From Parasulfuritortus sp036391875 (GTDB taxonomy: Bacteria > Pseudomonadota > Gammaproteobacteria > Burkholderiales > Thiobacillaceae): DNA of 64,000 nt. This document shows positions 50,870 to 64,000 of the stretch, piece after piece (within the stretch, counting starts at the first letter, position 1; the number at the start of each line of letters is the position of its first letter). The notes under the pieces are model-generated. The model worked only from the letters and a program-made list of their open reading frames with translations, made no database searches and was not told the DNA's origin. The stretch spans positions 124,001 to 188,000 of the forward strand of contig DASVZA010000016.1 of NCBI GenBank assembly GCA_036391875.1, in the 5' to 3' direction. Both the position numbers and the translations under genes were made by a program.

Positions 50870-51301
50870 CTATTCGATGAACTCCAGATTGGCCGCCACC
50901 CAGTCGCGGGCATTGGCATAGACCTCGCCGTCCGGGCCGATGGCCACGTAATCGGGATGGCGCACCACGATCTTGCCTTCCAGGGTGGCCAGGACCGCCG
51001 TCCAGCCTTCCGGCACCTGCACCAGCCGGCTGGGCGCCGACTTGCGGTAGCGGCCCGGCGCCACCGCTTCGTAGGTCCGGGCGAAGATGGCCTTCTTGAT
51101 CGGGTATTCGTCGCCCGATTCCTCGACGGCGACATAATCCTCTCCGGGCCGCGCGGAGAGCGTGCCCCAGGGTTTGGCGAAGGTTTCGTTGCCGCTCGGT
51201 TCGCGCAGGCTGATCGTTCCCTTGCGCACGGCGGTTCTCGGCCGGCCCCATTCGGCCGGAATATGCGCTGCGCCTTCGATCCGCACCGATCGCTCGCTCA
51301 T
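50870..51301 (-). CDS. PGDYG-like domain protein, 143 aa
   Basis: A 143-aa soluble protein with a core RPGEDYVAVEESGDEYPIKK followed by AIFARTYE. The P-G-x-Y/D-x(8)-G-x-x-YP-I/V-x-x-x-x-F-x-x-TY pattern is that of the small PGDYG domain found near phage and effector genes; a second copy of a similar strand motif occurs at VRHPDYVAIGPDGEVYANAR. The ATG at 51301 is preferred over 51352, which would overlap the DUF4062 gene by 26 nt and add non-domain residues; GGGATG lies before it. It is the last gene of the six-gene CHAT cluster. Its function is unknown; the assignment to PGDYG is by motif only. Confidence 0.55.
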   Translation of the reverse strand: MSERSVRIEGAAHIPAEWGRPRTAVRKGTISLREPSGNETFAKPWGTLSARPGEDYVAVEESGDEYPIKKAIFARTYEAVAPGRYRKSAPSRLVQVPEGWTAVLATLEGKIVVRHPDYVAIGPDGEVYANARDWVAANLEFIE

Positions 51302-51326
51302 GGCGGCATCCCCGGGCGTCCCGGGC

Positions 51327-52460
51327 TCACTCCGCCTGCCGGTGGACGACATCCACGATGTTGCGCCGCCCCCGCGCCCGCCGGACCAGGTTCTCGTCCT
51401 CGCCGGTGGCGCCGAGCCATTCCACCAGCCGGGTGAGCGCGTGGCGGGTGGTGGTGGCGTCGCGGCAATTGGCCAGGAAGATCATCTGGATCTTCTGCAC
51501 CGGGTCGGCGACATAGACGCCGAACGGGGCGACGACGATGGTGGCGTCCGGAAAACCCAACTGGCGCATGGCCTGGGATTCGCTGACGGTCTTCAGGCAG
51601 GCGACCAGATGCACCGGCCCGGCCAATTCGCCGACATCGCCGGACCGGTTGTAGGCGTGGTCCTTGAGGAAGGGCTGGCCGACCAGCTCGCGCGCCGGCG
51701 CCACGCCGAACGCGGCCGGCAGGCCGTGCAGGATGGCGAGCAGCGGTTCGTCGGCCACGGTCCAGGCCCAGCCGTCCTCGGCCGGCTCCGCGCCCAAGTC
51801 GTGCAGGGCCTCGCCCAAGGCGGTTTCCATGGCCCGCTTGCGGGCGACGAAGTCGAGCCGGCTCCAGTCGAGCGCGGTGCCGTAGGCATAGCGGCCTTTG
51901 CGCGCCTCGCGCACGCCCAGCCTGGCCAGGCCGGCCACCGCCTCGCGCACGCCTTCCAGGCTGCGGGCGACGATCTCATCGGCCGTGTGCGCCTCGGGCG
52001 AGGTCGGATTGAGGCTCTCGAAGAATTCCCGGAAATGGCCGTCCCGCATCTTCTCCGCCTGTTTCTTGCTCCCCTTCGGCTTGGCGCCCGGCACGCGCAC
52101 CACCTTCAGTCGGGCCGGGCCGGTGTTCCAGACCTCCTGGAATTCGGCGTGGCAGACGCCGATCTCGCCGTCCTTCGGCGCCCAGCCGGCCTCGCCGGTG
52201 TAGAGCACCAGCACGATATCGGCCTTGCGCACCTCCGACAGCGACTTGTCCCAGGCGGTTTCCAGGTCGCCCTGGGACTGGTCCTGCTCCTGGTCCGATA
52301 TCCAGACTTCGAACAATGGATAGCCCAGCAGCTCTTCCCCCTCCAGCGTGTCGCGCAAACGCTTGCGGACCGTGGTCATGCTGACCTCCTTGCCGCCGTC
52401 CGGCACCAGCGAAGTGCAGCGGCTCGAAATCATCACTCGGATTTTCTTGAACTCGGCCAT
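51327..52460 (-). CDS. DUF4062 (TIR-like) domain protein
   Basis: A 377-aa soluble protein. The N-terminal 130 residues read IRVMISSRCTSLVPDGGKEV, FEVWISDQEQDQSQGDLETA and ADIVLVLYTGEAGWAPKDGE, then AEFQEVWNTGPARLKVVRVP. This is the DUF4062 layout (start I-x-V-x-I-S-S, central aspartate helix, then V-L-x-L-Y-x-G and an E-x-E-x helix), a member of the TIR/SLOG-like fold group often joined to STAND ATPases in immune systems. The C-terminal 240 residues are unfamiliar. GGAG precedes the ATG. It lies 82 bp after the M15 peptidase gene and 25 bp before the PGDYG gene. NADase activity is possible but the key glutamate is not clear. Confidence 0.65.
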   Translation of the reverse strand: MAEFKKIRVMISSRCTSLVPDGGKEVSMTTVRKRLRDTLEGEELLGYPLFEVWISDQEQDQSQGDLETAWDKSLSEVRKADIVLVLYTGEAGWAPKDGEIGVCHAEFQEVWNTGPARLKVVRVPGAKPKGSKKQAEKMRDGHFREFFESLNPTSPEAHTADEIVARSLEGVREAVAGLARLGVREARKGRYAYGTALDWSRLDFVARKRAMETALGEALHDLGAEPAEDGWAWTVADEPLLAILHGLPAAFGVAPARELVGQPFLKDHAYNRSGDVGELAGPVHLVACLKTVSESQAMRQLGFPDATIVVAPFGVYVADPVQKIQMIFLANCRDATTTRHALTRLVEWLGATGEDENLVRRARGRRNIVDVVHRQAE

Positions 52461-52542
52461 GTTCTCGGCTCCTCGAATCGAACTCCGGCTTACTCAGGTC
52501 ATTCCGGCTTTGCCCGCCCGCGCGACCGGACAGCTTGGACCT

Positions 52543-53106
52543 TCATGCCACGCTCTCCCGCAACCCCGTCACATAAATCCAGCGCCCGCCGTCGCGGATG
52601 TAGCTCAGCAATTGCCGGCGGTTCGGTCCTGTTTCAGGCGGCTTGAGCGAAATATGCACCCAGCCCGAGTTGGGGCCCTCGCGCGGGTCGTAGCACTCGC
52701 AGATGATCTGGTCGTATTCGGGCAGGTTGTCGGCCGCCCATCGCGCCAGTCCCAGCGTGCTTTTGCCGGCGATCTCGACGTCGCAGGCACAGCCCTGGGT
52801 GTGCTGGCTGGTGCTGAGCCAGCCCGACGGCTTGTGCTTCAACGCCCGTTCCAGGGCCTGGCTGCGGAACACGCTGTTGGGCGTGAAGCTGCCGAACGCG
52901 TCGCGGATCGGCTGCAGCACCTCGCGCGCCAGATTCACCGCCGCGCGCATCTCGCGGTCGTCCGGAAAGCGGTTGTCCACGCCCAGGCGGCTGGCGAGTT
53001 CCGACCTGGTGAGTTCGTAGAAGCGGAAGTTCGGCGCGACCAGGTCGGTCGGCGCCAGTTTGGCGAGGCTTAGGTTTTCCAGCCGGGTCTTTGCGTAATT
53101 GGCCAT
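52543..53106 (-). CDS. Peptidase M15A-like protein
   Basis: A 187-aa zinc peptidase of the M15 clan (D-Ala-D-Ala carboxypeptidase or endolysin-like). SVFRSQALERALKHKPSGWL carries Arg81, STSQHTQGCACDVEI holds the metal ligands His102 and Asp109, and SGWVHISL supplies His151. This H-x6-D...H arrangement is that of M15 enzymes, and PNFRFYELTRSELASRLGVD resembles the N-terminal part of phage Peptidase_M15_3 proteins. No signal peptide is visible, unlike exported peptidoglycan enzymes, so a cytosolic target or release by lysis is possible. GGAG stands before the ATG. It is 24 bp after the lipase-CHAT gene. Confidence 0.8.
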   Translation of the reverse strand: MANYAKTRLENLSLAKLAPTDLVAPNFRFYELTRSELASRLGVDNRFPDDREMRAAVNLAREVLQPIRDAFGSFTPNSVFRSQALERALKHKPSGWLSTSQHTQGCACDVEIAGKSTLGLARWAADNLPEYDQIICECYDPREGPNSGWVHISLKPPETGPNRRQLLSYIRDGGRWIYVTGLRESVA

Positions 53107-53130
53107 GACGTTCTCCTTGGCGGGTTCCGC

Positions 53131-58596
<5,466 letters not shown>

Positions 58597-58658
58597 GGTT
58601 GCCTCCTGATGATGTTTTTACCGCCGGCTGGCGCGATGATTCGCGGCCTGCCTCCCGT

Positions 58659-61460
58659 CTATTCCAATGTGATCTTGACCACGCGACTGTCGGCGCCACC
58701 GCACAGCGTCATGCTGGCGACCACCAGGTCGGACTCCCCGGACGAACCCGACCACAGCCCGGCCAACCTGGCGAAGATGCGGAACAGGGCCAGGGTGCGG
58801 GGACGGACCTTTTCCTTGCCGAACAGGCTGGGGAAATCGCCCTCCACGTTATCCGCCGCCTGGAACATGATGGCCGACTGCCTGGCCTGCCAAATCTCGG
58901 CGGTCCAGCCTTTCATCTCCTCCGGATCGGTCAGGTACAGTTGCCGCATTGCGGCCAGCACACCGGCGAGTTCCTCGCACTGATCATGCAGCCTGTTTAT
59001 TTCAAGCACGTATTGGGTTCCCCGCTCCCCGAATTCGTAACCACCCCCGACCGAGTGCTCAAGGCCATGCAGGATCAGGTCGGACAAAGGCGGCTCCACG
59101 TGATAGCCGATCCGGCCCAGCGCAGCGATCACGTCGCTCTCGGTAGTCCTGCTCGCCCCCAGTTGGCGCAATATCTTCACCTTCTCTTCCGCCGCCACCC
59201 GTCTCACCAGATCGCCATCTGCGGCGGCACCGTCGGTGCCCAGCAGGCGATCCAGCGCCGCATCCTTGATCACCAGGCCGACGTCCAGGCGCCCTTCCCG
59301 GCTGCACGAGGGGTTGGCGTCACGCAGTTCGCGGATCGATTCGACCGCCCGACGGGCGCTGCCGCTTGTCATCAACTGCGCGCCGACCAGACTGTTCAGG
59401 AAACTCTCGGCCTCGGTCACGTCCAGTTGCTTGTCCTCATAGGAAAACGTGACCTCGATCGCCAGGCTGCGGGCCCGTTTGGCCGCTGCCAGGACGAACG
59501 CGTCGGCGAAGCGCAGGGTCTTCTTCTCGTCGAACAGGCTGCACTGGCGCTGGATGGCGGCATTCGATTCCACCCTGATGTTGCCGCTCAGATCGCTGTC
59601 GATGCGCGTGTCGCCGCCGATCAGGTCGACCATCGCCAACGAGAAGCCGAGCACGGACACCTCCAGGTCGGTTTGCGCCGTGTTCTTCAGCACCCGGCTC
59701 AGCTTGCAATCGACGATCTCCACGCCTCGGCCGCCGGCCCCGGCAAACTCGAGCGCGGTCTCAAATGCGCCGAGGACCGCGTTCCGATAGGCCTCTTGCG
59801 CTTCCGTCCGAGCCGGATCGAAGCGCAATACCAGGTCTGCGTCCCGTTTCCCATCCTGGCTCGTCTTGCGCTCCAGACTGGCCTCGACCTTCAGTTGCGT
59901 CGCGCCCTCGACCGCCGCATAGAGCTTGGCCGCCAGTTCGCGGTAGCGCTTGACCAGCAGCTTCAGCGCCGCCATCCGGCCATCGATGGTATCCATGGAT
60001 TGCTTGAACTTGTCGCCGGCCTCGCCCAGCGCATCGCTGATCTTCCGGGCTCTCTTGTCGTCGGCCAGTTTTTTCAGTTCCTTTTCGGCGTTCTTGCGCA
60101 GATCGGCCAGGGCCTCGTCGATTCCGGTCCATAGCTTGTCCCGGACCGTCTGGCACTGCCCCTCCGGCAGACCGAGACGGAGGCACAAGCGGTCGAGCAA
60201 AGCATCCGCGCTGGTCTGCGTACTGTCTCCGATGTCGGCGCAGGTCTTGGCCACCTCTGCGGACAAGACCTGGACCAAGGCCTCGGTCACGCCGCGGCCC
60301 GGCTCGAAGCCGAGCAGGGCATTGAGCGGCGGCTGGAGAAGTTTCCCGCCCTCCCCGTCCAGACTACCCAGGCGCTGCTGCAATTGGCTGCGAATCCGGC
60401 TGCCGGGTTCCAGCCAGGCTTCGGCGCCTTCCAGCGCATCTTCCAAATTGCCCAGAAGCGGCAGGGTTTCCGTCCGGATGCGCTGGTAGGCGCTGTCCAT
60501 GTCCACGCCCACCTTGGCGCCGATCTGGCGGACGGTTCCGGCGGCGCGACGCCGGCTGACGTGCAGCAGCACGGCGTCGGGCTGCCTTTCGTCCGGCCGG
60601 ACCAGATAATCGAACTCGCCTGACAAGATCGCCGAATAGCCGTATGCCAGTTCGCCCAGGCTGATATTCCGGCCCAGGCTGACCGGCGAAGCCAGGGCGA
60701 TTTCACCTTTCAGGCTGACGCTACCCTTGCCGTTCAAGACGATGCAATGCAGTTCCCTGTGCCTGAAACGCCGGGCCACGGCCGCCAGATCGTAGGGCTC
60801 CGTCTCCAGCCGCCCCATGTCGGCTGCCACAGCGGGTGCGAAGCGCATGTTGCCGGCGTGCAGGCTGTAATAGGCGCAGCCGTACGAACCGCTGGCCGCC
60901 GCTTCGGCCGACGCTTCGAAGCGGCCGACGGGGAGGCTGGCCCCCAGCTTGACGTCCAGTTCGCCCGCCACCGCGACCTTTACCAGACTCTGGCCGACCG
61001 GTGCCGGCCCGGCTTTGTCGGGCAGGTCGGGGCAAACCTCCAGCCTGGCCTCGGCGTTGCTCCGCAAGCCGAGCTTCAACTGGACGTCGGGCCGGACCTG
61101 TTGGTCGGCATCGCTGTCCAGCGGCCAGGACAGGGTCATCGGATTGCCCTGCTTGTTCTTGCAGTAGTCGGCCAGCGGCAGGAGCAGCATACGCAGCCGG
61201 TTGCTGCCGTGATTCTTCTCGACGGCCTTCGCGAACCAGCGTTCGAGACGCGCGACCAGTTCGGCGACCTCTGGCCTGTCTTTCAGGCCGGATACGACTT
61301 CCGACAAGCGGACCTTGTCCAGGAGCGCGATTGCATCGTCTGTGCCATCCGTCAATGGCTTGGCGGCCAACAGGGCGCGCAATTGCTCCAGGTCGGCCGC
61401 ATCCTGTTTCTCTTGCCCCAGGTCCAGCAACCTGCCGATTTGCGCAGTTAACCAAGACAT
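58659..61460 (-). CDS. Large protein of unknown function, 933 aa
   Basis: I do not recognise this protein. It has no signal peptide or membrane helix. The N-terminal 150 residues are helical (LTAQIGRLLDLGQEKQDAAD), residues about 150-330 look like beta-strand repeats (VAVAGELDVKLGASLPVGRF; KGEIALASPVSLGRNISLGE), about 445-510 is a charged coiled coil (LRKNAEKELKKLADDKRARK), and about 540-700 returns to paired strands. The C-terminal 230 residues are helical with a small wing-like segment. GGAGGGCGAT stands before the ATG, and it lies 62 bp before the lipase-CHAT gene. The size and beta/coiled-coil/beta layout could suit a scaffold, sensor or structural particle component. Nothing supports a catalytic role. 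Confidence 0.75.
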   Translation of the reverse strand: MSWLTAQIGRLLDLGQEKQDAADLEQLRALLAAKPLTDGTDDAIALLDKVRLSEVVSGLKDRPEVAELVARLERWFAKAVEKNHGSNRLRMLLLPLADYCKNKQGNPMTLSWPLDSDADQQVRPDVQLKLGLRSNAEARLEVCPDLPDKAGPAPVGQSLVKVAVAGELDVKLGASLPVGRFEASAEAAASGSYGCAYYSLHAGNMRFAPAVAADMGRLETEPYDLAAVARRFRHRELHCIVLNGKGSVSLKGEIALASPVSLGRNISLGELAYGYSAILSGEFDYLVRPDERQPDAVLLHVSRRRAAGTVRQIGAKVGVDMDSAYQRIRTETLPLLGNLEDALEGAEAWLEPGSRIRSQLQQRLGSLDGEGGKLLQPPLNALLGFEPGRGVTEALVQVLSAEVAKTCADIGDSTQTSADALLDRLCLRLGLPEGQCQTVRDKLWTGIDEALADLRKNAEKELKKLADDKRARKISDALGEAGDKFKQSMDTIDGRMAALKLLVKRYRELAAKLYAAVEGATQLKVEASLERKTSQDGKRDADLVLRFDPARTEAQEAYRNAVLGAFETALEFAGAGGRGVEIVDCKLSRVLKNTAQTDLEVSVLGFSLAMVDLIGGDTRIDSDLSGNIRVESNAAIQRQCSLFDEKKTLRFADAFVLAAAKRARSLAIEVTFSYEDKQLDVTEAESFLNSLVGAQLMTSGSARRAVESIRELRDANPSCSREGRLDVGLVIKDAALDRLLGTDGAAADGDLVRRVAAEEKVKILRQLGASRTTESDVIAALGRIGYHVEPPLSDLILHGLEHSVGGGYEFGERGTQYVLEINRLHDQCEELAGVLAAMRQLYLTDPEEMKGWTAEIWQARQSAIMFQAADNVEGDFPSLFGKEKVRPRTLALFRIFARLAGLWSGSSGESDLVVASMTLCGGADSRVVKITLE

Positions 61461-61533
61461 ATCGCCCTCCCGCGTTGTCCGGTAGATATCTTCCGGAGAC
61501 TCGCCGCCTCCGGTTCGCTTCCGCTCCCGATCC

Positions 61534-61947
61534 TCAGGCCCGGCGAGTGATGGTCAGCCGCAACGGTCCGCCATCCTCTTCGGCCAGAGCCCTGTTGTTC
61601 CAGTACATGCCGCACCAATCGTTGGCAAACAGGTAAAGCTGGCGGTCGACCGGGAGCTTGGCCGGCACCGTCCACTCGCGGCCTGGACCGATCTCGAACG
61701 CATTGCTGTCGTCACGCCCCACCACGCCGCAGAGCAGGAAGAACGCCCTGCCCGGCAGGCGGTTGAAACGGGCCAGCCAGTTGCCGCCCCAGCCTCCGGG
61801 TCCTGAAACCTTGAACCAGTCCCGCCAACGGCCGCGTGCGACGAAGGCATAGCGCTCGCCGGGCGATACCTCGATGCCGCTGGCCACTAGCGGCTCTGCG
61901 GGGTCGACCGTGAGAGCGATGGCTTCATCGATGGCGAGCTGACGCAT
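61534..61947 (-). CDS. LecA/PA-IL-like beta-sandwich protein
   Basis: A 137-aa protein of all-beta character. GIEVSPGERYAFVARGRWRD, SGPGGWGGNWLARFNRLPGR, FFLLCGVVGRDDSNAFEIGP and LPVDRQLYLFANDWCGMYWN followed by NNRALAEEDGGPLRLTI follow the order of strands and glycine-rich loops in LecA/PA-IL-type galactose-binding lectins and related effector-associated domains: the G-x-W loop, L-x-x-x-x-G-R-I, P-x-x-G-x-L-Y-L-x-x-N-D and final N-x-G-x-L strand. The calcium-binding residues are only partly clear. It is the first gene of the six-gene locus and is divergent from metG across 164 bp. A sensing role through sugar or lipid headgroups is a guess. Confidence 0.55.
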   Translation of the reverse strand: MRQLAIDEAIALTVDPAEPLVASGIEVSPGERYAFVARGRWRDWFKVSGPGGWGGNWLARFNRLPGRAFFLLCGVVGRDDSNAFEIGPGREWTVPAKLPVDRQLYLFANDWCGMYWNNRALAEEDGGPLRLTITRRA

Positions 61948-62073
61948 GACCTGTTCCCTGTTTGCGGCTTTGACCTCGTTTTTTGTATTGATACTAGTTC
62001 ATCCATCCGGACCTGCCCGGATGGTTTGCCGCGCCGTCGGCGCACGCGTCGAGCAGGCCCGCCGCGGTTTCCG

Positions 62074-62079
62074 TACAAT
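62074..62079 (+). promoter_or_regulatory. Probable -10 box of metG
   Basis: TACAAT lies 32 bases before the metG ATG, five of six to the -10 consensus. No good -35 hexamer stands at the proper distance, so the promoter would depend on other contacts or an activator. Confidence 0.35.
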
Positions 62080-62111
62080 ATCGGCTCTTTACCCAATTGT
62101 TCGCCCCGCAC

Positions 62112-64000
62112 ATGAGCCGCAAAATCCTGGTCACCTCCGCCCTGCCCTACGCCAACGGCAGCATCCACCTGGGCCACCTGGTCGAATACGTCCAGACCGA
62201 CATCTGGGTCCGCTTCCAGAAGATGAGGGGCAACGAGTGCCATTACTGCTGCGCCGACGACACCCACGGCACGCCGATCATGCTGCGCGCCGAGAAGGAA
62301 GGCATCACCCCGGAACAACTGATCGAACGCGTCAAGCAAGAGCATGAGCGCGACTTCGACGGCTTCCACATCGGCTTCGACAACTACTACAGCACCAACT
62401 CGCCCGAGAACAGGGAGTTCTCCGCCCTGATCTACGGCCGTCTGAAGGAACGCGGCCTGATCGAGAAGCGCACCATCGAGCAGTTCTACGACCCCGAAAA
62501 GGCGATGTTCCTGCCCGACCGCTTCATCAAGGGCGAGTGTCCGAAGTGCCACGCCAAGGACCAGTACGGCGACTCCTGCGAGGTCTGCGGCGCGACCTAC
62601 CAGCCGACCGAGCTGATCAACCCGTTCTCCGCCGTGTCCGGCGCCACGCCGGTGCGCAAGGAGTCGGACCACTACTTCTTCAAGCTGGGCGAATGCGGCG
62701 AATTCCTGCAGGGCTGGACCCGCTCCGGCACGCTGCAGGCCGAGGCCGCCAACAAGATGGGCGAATGGTTCAGCGCCGGCCTGTCCGACTGGGACATCTC
62801 GCGCGACGCGCCCTACTTCGGTTTCGAGATCCCCGATGCGCCGGGCAAGTACTTCTACGTCTGGCTCGACGCGCCGGTCGGCTACATGGCCAGCTTCAAG
62901 AACCTGTGCGCCAGGAGCGGCCTCGACTTCGACGAATACTGGAGCAGGGATTCCAAGACCGAGCTGTACCATTTCATCGGCAAGGACATCCTCTACTTCC
63001 ACGCCCTGTTCTGGCCGGCCATGCTGGAATTCTCGAACCACCGCACCCCGAGCGGCGTGTTCGCCCACGGCTTCCTGACCGTGAACGGCGCCAAGATGTC
63101 CAAGTCGCGCGGCACCTTCATCACCGCCGAGAGCTACCTCAAGCACCTCAACCCGGAATGGCTGCGCTACTACTACGCGGCCAAGCTGAACGGCTCGATG
63201 GAGGACATCGACCTCAGCTTGGAGGACTTCGTCGCCAAGGTGAACTCGGACCTGGTCGGCAAGTACGTCAACATCGCCAGCCGCACCGCCGGCTTCATCG
63301 CCAAGAAATTCGGCGGCAAGCTGGGCGACGTGGACCCGGCGGCCATCGCCGAGTTCGAAGCGGCCTGGAAGGCCGGCGAGATCGCCAGGAGCTTCGAGAG
63401 CCGCGACTACGGCCGCGCCTTGCGCGAGATCATGCGTCTGGCCGACGTCGCCAACCTATACATCGCCGACAAGAAACCCTGGGAGATGGCCAAGCAGGAA
63501 GGCCGCGAAGCCGAACTGCACACGGTCTGCTCGACCGCGCTGACTCTGTTCCGCGACCTGACCCGGTACCTCAAGCCGGTGCTGCCCAAGCTCGCCGCCG
63601 AGGTCGAGGCCTTCCTCAACATCGCACCGCTGACCTGGGCCGGCGACTGGGCGGCATTGCCCGCCGGCCACGCCATCAACGAATACCGTCACCTGATGAC
63701 CCGCATCGACCCCAAGCACGTGGAGGCCATGGTGGAAGAGAACAAGCAGAGCCTGGAGCCGACCCCGGCGCCCGCCCCGGCCCGTCACGCCGAACACCAG
63801 CAGCACGCTGCCCAGAGCGACGAAGCCAAGGGCGCGGAAACGAACTACATCGGCATCGACGATTTCGCCAAGATCGACCTGCGCATCGCCCGCATCGTCT
63901 CGGCCAGCCACGTCGAGGGCGCCGACAAGCTGATCCGGCTGGAACTGGACATCGGCGAAGACAAGCCGCGCCAGGTGTTCGCCGGCATCAAGTCGGCCTA
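62112..64000 (+). CDS. metG: Methionyl-tRNA synthetase (C-terminus off the edge)
   Basis: The first 629 codons of a class Ia aminoacyl-tRNA synthetase charging tRNA-Met. SALPYANGSIHLGHLVEYVQ carries the HIGH motif as HLGH, ECPKCHAKDQYGDSCEVCGA the zinc knuckle, FLTVNGAKMSKSRGTF the KMSKS loop. After an alanine/proline-rich linker (about residues 550-580, PTPAPAPARHAEHQQHAAQS) the EMAP-II-like tRNA-binding domain begins (DDFAKIDLRIARIVSASHVE) and is cut by the window end. This is the long, dimeric form typical of proteobacteria. There is no Shine-Dalgarno before the ATG at 62112. Its C-terminal 60-odd residues are missing only because the window ends. Confidence 0.97.
   Translation, partial: MSRKILVTSALPYANGSIHLGHLVEYVQTDIWVRFQKMRGNECHYCCADDTHGTPIMLRAEKEGITPEQLIERVKQEHERDFDGFHIGFDNYYSTNSPENREFSALIYGRLKERGLIEKRTIEQFYDPEKAMFLPDRFIKGECPKCHAKDQYGDSCEVCGATYQPTELINPFSAVSGATPVRKESDHYFFKLGECGEFLQGWTRSGTLQAEAANKMGEWFSAGLSDWDISRDAPYFGFEIPDAPGKYFYVWLDAPVGYMASFKNLCARSGLDFDEYWSRDSKTELYHFIGKDILYFHALFWPAMLEFSNHRTPSGVFAHGFLTVNGAKMSKSRGTFITAESYLKHLNPEWLRYYYAAKLNGSMEDIDLSLEDFVAKVNSDLVGKYVNIASRTAGFIAKKFGGKLGDVDPAAIAEFEAAWKAGEIARSFESRDYGRALREIMRLADVANLYIADKKPWEMAKQEGREAELHTVCSTALTLFRDLTRYLKPVLPKLAAEVEAFLNIAPLTWAGDWAALPAGHAINEYRHLMTRIDPKHVEAMVEENKQSLEPTPAPAPARHAEHQQHAAQSDEAKGAETNYIGIDDFAKIDLRIARIVSASHVEGADKLIRLELDIGEDKPRQVFAGIKSA

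Overview
The window is GC-rich bacterial chromosome. The trpE-trpG-trpD order beside gph and rpe, plus apaG, mltA, dsbB, metG and a sulfide:quinone oxidoreductase of the Acidithiobacillus ferrooxidans type, suggest a betaproteobacterium with a sulfur-oxidising lifestyle (Thiobacillus- or Rhodocyclales-like). This placement is inferred from gene content; there is no rRNA gene to fix it. I see no tRNA, rRNA, CRISPR array or complete insertion sequence.

Layout. (1) 1-657: the start of a Tad/Flp pilus locus on the minus strand: two tandem Flp pilins, one only 59 aa, and a partial prepilin peptidase running off the left edge. A sigma70-like promoter and a strong stem-loop frame the pilins. (2) 796-11072: a tightly packed minus-strand cluster for surface polysaccharide or glycolipid assembly: a DUF192 protein, an AAA ATPase, two polytopic membrane proteins, a flavin oxidoreductase, two GT2 glycosyltransferases, a frameshifted methyltransferase and two GtrA proteins. 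(3) 11363-23580: housekeeping genes: dsbB, trpE/G/D, gph, rpe, apaG, mltA, a YjfB-like gene, a HAD phosphatase, an MltB-like transglycosylase, a zinc-ribbon protein, and an MDR oxidoreductase with a divergent LysR regulator. A 201-bp MITE-like element sits between two convergent genes. (4) 23737-37712: a signalling block of five co-directional genes: an HD-GYP response regulator, a six-PAS hybrid kinase, a five-PAS kinase, a single-domain response regulator and a four-PAS hybrid kinase. (5) 37881-39158: sulfide:quinone oxidoreductase with its terminator. (6) 39312-44073: a MarR-controlled EmrAB-type tripartite efflux operon with its own outer-membrane channel. (7) 44306-50785: a GGDEF/EAL protein, a TetR regulator, a TPR-sulfotransferase and a UMF1-type transporter. 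(8) 50870-61947: six co-directional genes forming an unusual accessory locus. (9) 62112-64000: partial metG.

The most unusual region is 50870-61947. An 1821-aa protein combines two lipase-like alpha/beta-hydrolase modules, a CHAT caspase-like protease and a helical-repeat tail. It is encoded with a LecA-like beta-sandwich protein, a 933-aa protein I do not recognise, an M15 peptidase, a DUF4062 (TIR-like) protein and a PGDYG-like protein, mostly with good Shine-Dalgarno sites and short gaps. This looks like a prokaryotic conflict, defence or programmed-death system that I cannot match to a described one. The c-di-GMP enzymes (HD-GYP, GGDEF/EAL), the pilus genes and the polysaccharide genes together suggest surface attachment under multi-input sensory control.
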